Source: Burkholderiales bacterium
GTDB taxonomy: Bacteria; Pseudomonadota; Gammaproteobacteria; Burkholderiales; Burkholderiaceae_B
Reading direction: 5' to 3'
Length of the DNA stretch: 8,889 nucleotides
Assembly: GCA_005788065.1 (NCBI GenBank)
Contig: SXZD01000101.1
Coordinates: 1-8,889 of the forward strand
A model generated the notes under the pieces. It worked only from the letters and a program-made list of their open reading frames with translations, was not told where the DNA came from and searched no databases. Shown in pieces: positions 5,409 to 8,889 of this stretch. Position numbers and translations under genes: made by a program. Positions within the stretch are counted from its first letter, which is position 1, and each line of letters starts with the position of its first letter.

Positions 5409-7443
5409 TGTCCCGCAAACGCTCTACGGTGTCTTCGATGTGCCGGGTGCGCTTAAATGGCGGCAAACTGCGCCACAGGGTTGACCCATAGTTCTTGGTC
5501 AACAGGCGGTGATCACCGATCACCAGCACGCCGCGGTCTGTCTCGTCACGTATCAGGCGCCCTGCTCCCTGTTTCAACGCAATGGCTGCCTCAGGAATCG
5601 ATAGTTCGCGAAAAGGGTCCATGCCGCGGTCCTTGAACCATGCATTGCGAGCCGCCACCAGCGGGTCGTCTGGCGGCGCAAACGGGATCTTGTCAATGAT
5701 CACCAGTCTCAGCCCGTCGCCCTTCATGTCCACACCTTCCCAGAAGGTTGCAGACCCCACCAGCACCGGCTTTTCGCTGCTTCTGAACCTCTCAAGCATT
5801 TCGGCCTTTGACGCCTGCCCCTGTATCAACAGGGTCCAGTCTAGGCCTTCAGCCGTCTTGCGTTGCTCAAGCCATTTGCCGATGCGACTGACAGCGCGCA
5901 AGGTGGTGCACAGGAAAAACACACCCCCATCAGAGGCCTGAAGCGCCGGCCAGCACAGCTCAGCCAGTTTTTCGGGGAAATCAGGGGCTTGAGGCTCAGG
6001 TGCGTTCTGGGGCACACATAGCAAGGCCTGATTTTCGTAATCAAACGGACTGTGCCACAACCCCGTTTCAGGGTCAGACAGCCCCAGGCTGGCCGTAAAG
6101 TGCTCAAAAGAGCCTTTGACACTCAAGGTGGCTGACGTAAAAATCCACGCGGCTTCTTGCGAGTTGCGAAACTGGGCAAAGGGTTCGGCAATATCCATCG
6201 GTGAGTTGTGCAGTTGCACCATATGCGGTGTGAGCGTGACCCATTGCACGTTGTGCTGCGCCCCGGAGGCGTCATGGGCGTCGGCCATGTCTGCTGTAAA
6301 CGGATCTTGAGGATCTGTCGCAACGGGTTTGTCCCCTGCTACGGGTTCGTTACTGCCCGCCGACTCTCCCAGACACACCTGCCAAGTTGCCAAGGCCTCA
6401 GAGATGCGCTCATCAAGTTTTTGCCAAGCCTCTGAACGGTCTGCGATCTGCGTGACGGCAGTCTGGAGATTCTCAGCGTGTGTTCGAATTCCCGCAAGGG
6501 CGCTTTGAATGTCTTGGTAGTCGCCCAGCTTGGCCAGCGGAATGCGCTGAACGTCCTTGATCCCGGCCAAGCCCGCGCGCAGTTGTTTCAGTTGCGTTTC
6601 GAACGGGTGAATGACTGCATCCCAGTCCGCTGCATCGCGGGCTGACGCCCGTCCCTCAACCAGCACATCTCGCAGCAGGTCAAACCACTGGTGGCTGCTG
6701 AAACTCTGCCCGAAAAATTGGGTTGCGATATCGCGCAACTGATGCGCCTCGTCGAAGATCACCACATCCGCACGTGGCAGCAGTTCCGCATTGCCGGTTT
6801 CGCGCAGCGCAAGATCTGCCAGAAACAGGTGATGATTGACCACCACCACCTCGGCCGCCTGTGCCTCCCGCCGGGCCTTCACGACAAAACAGTCTTCATG
6901 GAAACTGCAATTCTGGCCCAGACAACTCTCGCGTGTTGAAGTCACCAAACCCCAGATGGGCGCATTCTCCGGAACATCGCTGCAGTCAGCCTTGTCGCCG
7001 GTGGTGGTGACCCTCGAGAAGAACTCGATCTGCCGCAACTGGCTGATCTCCTGGCGGGAGGACAGGCGCGCCTCCTCTTTCGTGCGCTGCAGGAAATGGT
7101 GACACAAGTAGTTGCCCCGACCCTTGAGCAACGCGATCTCAACAGGTCGCTTGAGTGCGGCACGCACCAGCGGTATGTCCTTTTCGAACAGTTGGTCCTG
7201 CAGTGCCTTGCTGGCGGTCGATACCAGCACCTTTCCCCCCGACAAAAGGGCCGGAACAAGATAAGCGAATGTCTTGCCGGTGCCGGTACCTGCCTCAGCC
7301 ACCAGCGTGCCTTTGGTGTCGATGGCGCCCGCGACGGCCTGAGCCATCTCCAACTGGGAGGTGCGAACGGAAAACCCCTTGCAGTGGGCAGCCAGCGCAC
7401 CACCGGGTGCAAAGGTCTGGTCAACCTGTACGGATAAAGTCAT
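5371..7443 (-). CDS. ATP-dependent DNA helicase of the DinG/YoaA (XPD-like, Fe-S) family
   Basis: This is a superfamily 2 helicase of the Rad3/XPD type, expected to unwind DNA 5'-3' in repair or replication-fork rescue. The 690 residues show a Q-motif-like FSVRTSQLEMA (24-34), Walker A AEAGTGTGKT (49-58, Lys57), four cysteines suited to a 4Fe-4S cluster (Cys114 in GRGNYLC, Cys174, Cys179, Cys185), DEAH at 231-234, FTSATLS at 435-441 and motif VI QGAGRLIR (625-632). The arrangement is closer to E. coli YoaA (636 residues) than to DinG, but I leave the symbol empty because annotation varies. A low-complexity Ala/Asp/Pro-rich insertion at about 361-398 accounts for part of the extra length. No upstream in-frame start is near ATG 7443, and it lacks a clear ribosome site. 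No LexA-like CTG-N10-CAG box is seen at 7444-7563. The end overlaps bamD by 38 bp. Confidence 0.93.
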   Translation of the reverse strand: MTLSVQVDQTFAPGGALAAHCKGFSVRTSQLEMAQAVAGAIDTKGTLVAEAGTGTGKTFAYLVPALLSGGKVLVSTASKALQDQLFEKDIPLVRAALKRPVEIALLKGRGNYLCHHFLQRTKEEARLSSRQEISQLRQIEFFSRVTTTGDKADCSDVPENAPIWGLVTSTRESCLGQNCSFHEDCFVVKARREAQAAEVVVVNHHLFLADLALRETGNAELLPRADVVIFDEAHQLRDIATQFFGQSFSSHQWFDLLRDVLVEGRASARDAADWDAVIHPFETQLKQLRAGLAGIKDVQRIPLAKLGDYQDIQSALAGIRTHAENLQTAVTQIADRSEAWQKLDERISEALATWQVCLGESAGSNEPVAGDKPVATDPQDPFTADMADAHDASGAQHNVQWVTLTPHMVQLHNSPMDIAEPFAQFRNSQEAAWIFTSATLSVKGSFEHFTASLGLSDPETGLWHSPFDYENQALLCVPQNAPEPQAPDFPEKLAELCWPALQASDGGVFFLCTTLRAVSRIGKWLEQRKTAEGLDWTLLIQGQASKAEMLERFRSSEKPVLVGSATFWEGVDMKGDGLRLVIIDKIPFAPPDDPLVAARNAWFKDRGMDPFRELSIPEAAIALKQGAGRLIRDETDRGVLVIGDHRLLTKNYGSTLWRSLPPFKRTRHIEDTVERLRDITRSSTTAQIST

Positions 7444-7492
7444 CTGGGCAAACGTGTCTACGAGAGGGTTAAGCGAGTACCTTGCCAGGCAT

Positions 7493-7531
7493 CCTGACAG
7501 CCTTCTTCAAGCTGTGGATGGCACTGTCAGG
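7493..7531. repeat. 8-bp inverted repeat between the DUF465 gene and the helicase gene
   Basis: CCTGACAG (7493-7500) and CTGTCAGG (7524-7531) are perfect inverted arms with a 23-bp spacer, 50-88 bp upstream of the helicase ATG. The octamer TGTCAGGC, which overlaps the right arm (7525-7532), recurs in the same orientation at 7562-7569 and 7575-7582. It may be an operator or an RNA hairpin; no U-tract follows on the minus strand. Confidence 0.4.
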
Positions 7532-7538
7532 CTGCAAT

Positions 7539-7556
7539 CCAGACTGCACGGTCTGG
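7539..7556 (-). terminator. Short hairpin after the DUF465 gene, terminator-like but without a U-tract
   Basis: CCAGAC (7539-7544) pairs with GTCTGG (7551-7556) across a 6-nt loop and begins 7 nt beyond the stop of the small upstream gene on the minus strand. The downstream bases (ATTGCAGCC) contain no run of U, so it is not a standard intrinsic terminator. It could act as an mRNA 3'-stabilising or attenuating hairpin. Confidence 0.25.
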
Positions 7557-7563
7557 TTGCGTG

Positions 7564-7773
7564 TCAGGCGGGAATGTCAGGCTCCAACTGAATCTGCAGC
7601 AGTGTGACTGCATCCTTGATTTGCAGCTTGCGTTTCTTCAGCCGGCGGATCTGCAGATCATCCCGCCCCGGTTGGCTGTCCAACGTGTTGATAATCTGGT
7701 CAAGATCGCGGTGCTCAACCTGCAATTCAATGATGCGGCGGCGCAGCTCGTCGGGGTTCTGTGGGGCGGTCAT
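7564..7773 (-). CDS. DUF465 / YdcH-family small coiled-coil protein
   Basis: The 69-residue protein matches the DUF465 pattern: an N-terminal helix with ELQVEHRDLDQIINTL, a short break with Pro and acidic residues (SQPGRDD), and the hallmark RRLKKRKLQIKDAVTLLQ. The family is widespread in Proteobacteria, forms a short helical hairpin, and has no firmly assigned function. ATG 7773 is supported by AAGGA (7786-7782) 8 nt upstream. The last codons (CCTGACATTCCCGCCTGA) include one of three GCCTGACA copies found at this junction. It sits 84 bp after the exported-protein gene and 120 bp before the helicase gene on the same strand, so an operon is possible but unproven. Family assignment is confident; its role here is unknown. 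Confidence 0.85.
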   Translation of the reverse strand: MTAPQNPDELRRRIIELQVEHRDLDQIINTLDSQPGRDDLQIRRLKKRKLQIKDAVTLLQIQLEPDIPA

Positions 7774-7781
7774 GCCGCAAA

Positions 7782-7786
7782 TCCTT
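7782..7786 (-). promoter_or_regulatory. Ribosome binding site of the DUF465 gene
   Basis: AAGGA on the minus strand, 8 nt before the ATG at 7773, supports this start codon. It lies inside a 26-codon open frame (7850-7770) whose TGA overlaps the ATG. Confidence 0.6.
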
Positions 7787-7857
7787 GTCCAAAATTCTTT
7801 AGTGGTATCGTCGCCGGATTTGTTCCATCTGGCAAGCCAACTTCAGTCATTTTTTTA

Positions 7858-8565
7858 TCAAATACCGCCCGCAACGCGCGCTGCCCTGTCGGCAGCCTGC
7901 TTTTCTGCTTTTCGGGCTTTTTCTTCCTGTGCCTGTCGGTAACGTTCCCGCCGGGCATCCAACTCCTCCTGCTTTTGCAGGTTTTCCTGCTGCCGTTGAC
8001 GCGCTTGTTCGGCTTTGCGCTCATACGCGGCACGGTTTTGCGCTTGTTCCTGCTCTGTCAATGTCGGTTTGTCTGCTCTGGGCGAGGCAGACTGTGCCGG
8101 CGAAACTGGCGGTGCAGACGAGTCTACCGCTGCAGCGGGCTTGGGTTCGCGACGCGACGGTATGGCAGGGTCATCAGCCTTCAGGGGCGTCTCATCGTCC
8201 AGCGGCTTGGGTGCCGGTTTTTGCTGCTTGGTCAGGCTCTTGGCATTCTGCTCTTCAATCCGCACCATCTCCCGGGCGTTGATCTCAAGGGTTTTGCTGT
8301 CACGCCGATAGCGGCTGACACGCATATCGACCTCGCGCACGCAATTGGAAATCAGGACCTTCTCCTGACAGGCCGCCTTTTGCCGATCAAACTCTTCCAT
8401 CGCAGAAGCGCTCAATCCGTCAATTTTCAGCAACAACTCGCGCGCCTGCTGTGCATTCGCCGGGGGGGGCGGCAGGTCTGTCGGGCCTGCGATTGCAGGT
8501 CCGGCATCCAACAAAAATGCAAGGCAAAGCTGTGGCACAATCCGCCACCGTTTACTGATTTCCAT
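7858..8565 (-). CDS. Exported coiled-coil protein of unknown function
   Basis: I do not recognise a named family. The 235-residue product begins with a probable Sec signal: MEISKRWR, then hydrophobic IVPQLCLAFLL, and a likely cleavage after AIA at residue 26. Residues 38-112 form a helical region with a C-x8-C pair (Cys66, Cys75) that could form a disulfide in the periplasm. A Pro/Ala/Ser-rich linker (about 115-165) follows, and then a highly charged Glu/Gln/Arg/Lys helix (about 169-232) that should be a coiled coil. This looks like a periplasmic protein with a peptidoglycan- or protein-binding tail, but that is only inference. The start could be GTG 8571 or ATG 8565; I take the ATG. Neither has a clear ribosome site. 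Eight consecutive C (minus strand, 8469-8462) encode part of PPPP at residues 32-35. The gene ends in tandem stops TGA TAA. It is divergent from tex with a 14-bp gap. Confidence 0.8.
   Translation of the reverse strand: MEISKRWRIVPQLCLAFLLDAGPAIAGPTDLPPPPANAQQARELLLKIDGLSASAMEEFDRQKAACQEKVLISNCVREVDMRVSRYRRDSKTLEINAREMVRIEEQNAKSLTKQQKPAPKPLDDETPLKADDPAIPSRREPKPAAAVDSSAPPVSPAQSASPRADKPTLTEQEQAQNRAAYERKAEQARQRQQENLQKQEELDARRERYRQAQEEKARKAEKQAADRAARVAGGI
8462..8469. repeat. Homopolymeric G8/C8 tract in the exported-protein gene
   Basis: Eight G on the plus strand read as CCCCCCCC in codons 33-35 of the minus-strand gene, just after the signal peptide. Loss of one base would shift reading into a frame that stops at 8429-8427, giving a product of about 45 residues. 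Tracts of this kind can slip during replication, though eight bases is near the short end for phase variation. Confidence 0.6.
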
Positions 8566-8579
8566 TTGCACGGCCGTTT

Positions 8580-8889
8580 ATGATCACTACACAACAGGAA
8601 CAACGCATTATCGCCCAATTGGCTGACGAAGTCGGTGCACCTGCCGCAAAAATCGCCGCTGCCATTGGCTTGCTGGACGAAGGCGCGACCGTACCCTTCA
8701 TTGCACGCTACCGCAAAGAGGTCACGGGTGGTTTGGACGACACGCAACTGCGACTGCTGGTGGAGCGATTGACCTACCTGCGGGAGATGGAAGAGCGGCG
8801 CAGTGCCATTCTGGAATCGATTGAAAGCCAGGGAAAGCTGACGCCCGAGTTGAAGACGGAAATTGAATCGGCTGACTCCAAGCAACGCC
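8580..8889 (+). CDS. tex: Transcription accessory protein Tex, N-terminal 103 residues
   Basis: Tex is a conserved cytoplasmic RNA-binding factor that associates with transcription; in Bordetella pertussis it affects toxin gene expression. The product begins MITTQQEQRIIAQLADEVGA. Two stretches are near-invariant in Tex N-termini: AAIGLLDEGATVPFIARYRKE and the segment DDTQLRLLVERLTYLREMEERR. The full protein is about 780 residues, with YqgF-like, helix-hairpin-helix and C-terminal S1 domains, so only the first helical domain is here and the frame is open to the window edge. ATG at 8580 is the first start that gives this conserved beginning; no Shine-Dalgarno sequence is visible, and upstream bases belong to the divergent exported-protein gene, so any tex promoter must lie within that gene. 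Identity is very likely despite the truncation by the window end. Confidence 0.94.
   Translation, partial: MITTQQEQRIIAQLADEVGAPAAKIAAAIGLLDEGATVPFIARYRKEVTGGLDDTQLRLLVERLTYLREMEERRSAILESIESQGKLTPELKTEIESADSKQR

Noticed and set aside
7444..7563. LexA/SOS box ahead of the helicase gene
   Set aside because: DinG/YoaA genes are SOS-controlled in E. coli, but no CTG-N10-CAG spacing is present; the nearest CTG and CAG pairs are 13 bp apart.
7561..8583. A 340-codon plus-strand frame antisense to the DUF465 and exported-protein genes
   Set aside because: Its Cys/Leu/Phe-rich hydrophobic sequence is what the complement of a charged Gln/Glu/Lys coiled coil gives; the minus-strand genes have a signal peptide and a known family signature.
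8427..8885. A 152-codon minus-strand frame antisense to tex
   Set aside because: It lies mostly opposite the conserved Tex N-terminus. It matters only as the frame entered after a one-base loss in the C8 tract.

Overview
The window looks like chromosomal DNA of a PHA-accumulating betaproteobacterium. The order Burkholderiales is likely, and the family Alcaligenaceae (for example an Advenella-like genus) is a guess from protein resemblance and moderate GC. Support comes from a class I PHA synthase very like that of Ralstonia/Cupriavidus, RluD with a Ser-rich N-terminal extension and an acidic C-terminal tail, and a two-helix membrane protein of a type I associate with Burkholderiales. No tRNA, rRNA, insertion sequence, CRISPR array, integrase or other sign of recent transfer was seen. 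It reads as ordinary, tightly packed core genome.

Layout, left to right. (1) Minus-strand PHA operon: phaC (320-2107) followed downstream by phaA, which runs off the left edge (261 to 1). A promoter-like sequence and several dyads lie upstream of phaC at 2143-2239. (2) A small plus-strand membrane protein gene (2303-2623) divergent from phaC; its tail overlaps pgeF convergently by 75 bp. (3) A conserved envelope/ribosome block: rluD then pgeF on the minus strand, and divergent bamD on the plus strand. This matches the bamD / rluD-yfiH order of E. coli. (4) A minus-strand series: an exported coiled-coil protein of unknown function (8565-7858), a DUF465/YdcH-like small protein (7773-7564) and a DinG/YoaA-type iron-sulfur helicase (7443-5371) whose 3' end overlaps bamD convergently by 38 bp. 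(5) The start of tex on the plus strand (8580 to the right edge), only 14 bp from the divergent exported-protein gene.

Functionally, PhaA condenses acetyl-CoA and PhaC polymerises hydroxyacyl-CoA into storage granules. BamD belongs to the outer-membrane protein assembly machine, RluD modifies 23S rRNA, PgeF edits peptidoglycan precursors, the helicase acts in DNA repair, and Tex is a transcription accessory factor. I found no clear new system. The points most worth a second look are the dyad-framed phaC promoter region, a C8 tract at the start of the exported-protein gene, the bamD -10 element inside the rluD N-terminal extension, and the repeat-rich junction ahead of the helicase. No gene-free stretch exceeds 300 bases; the longest is the 195-base gap at 2108-2302.
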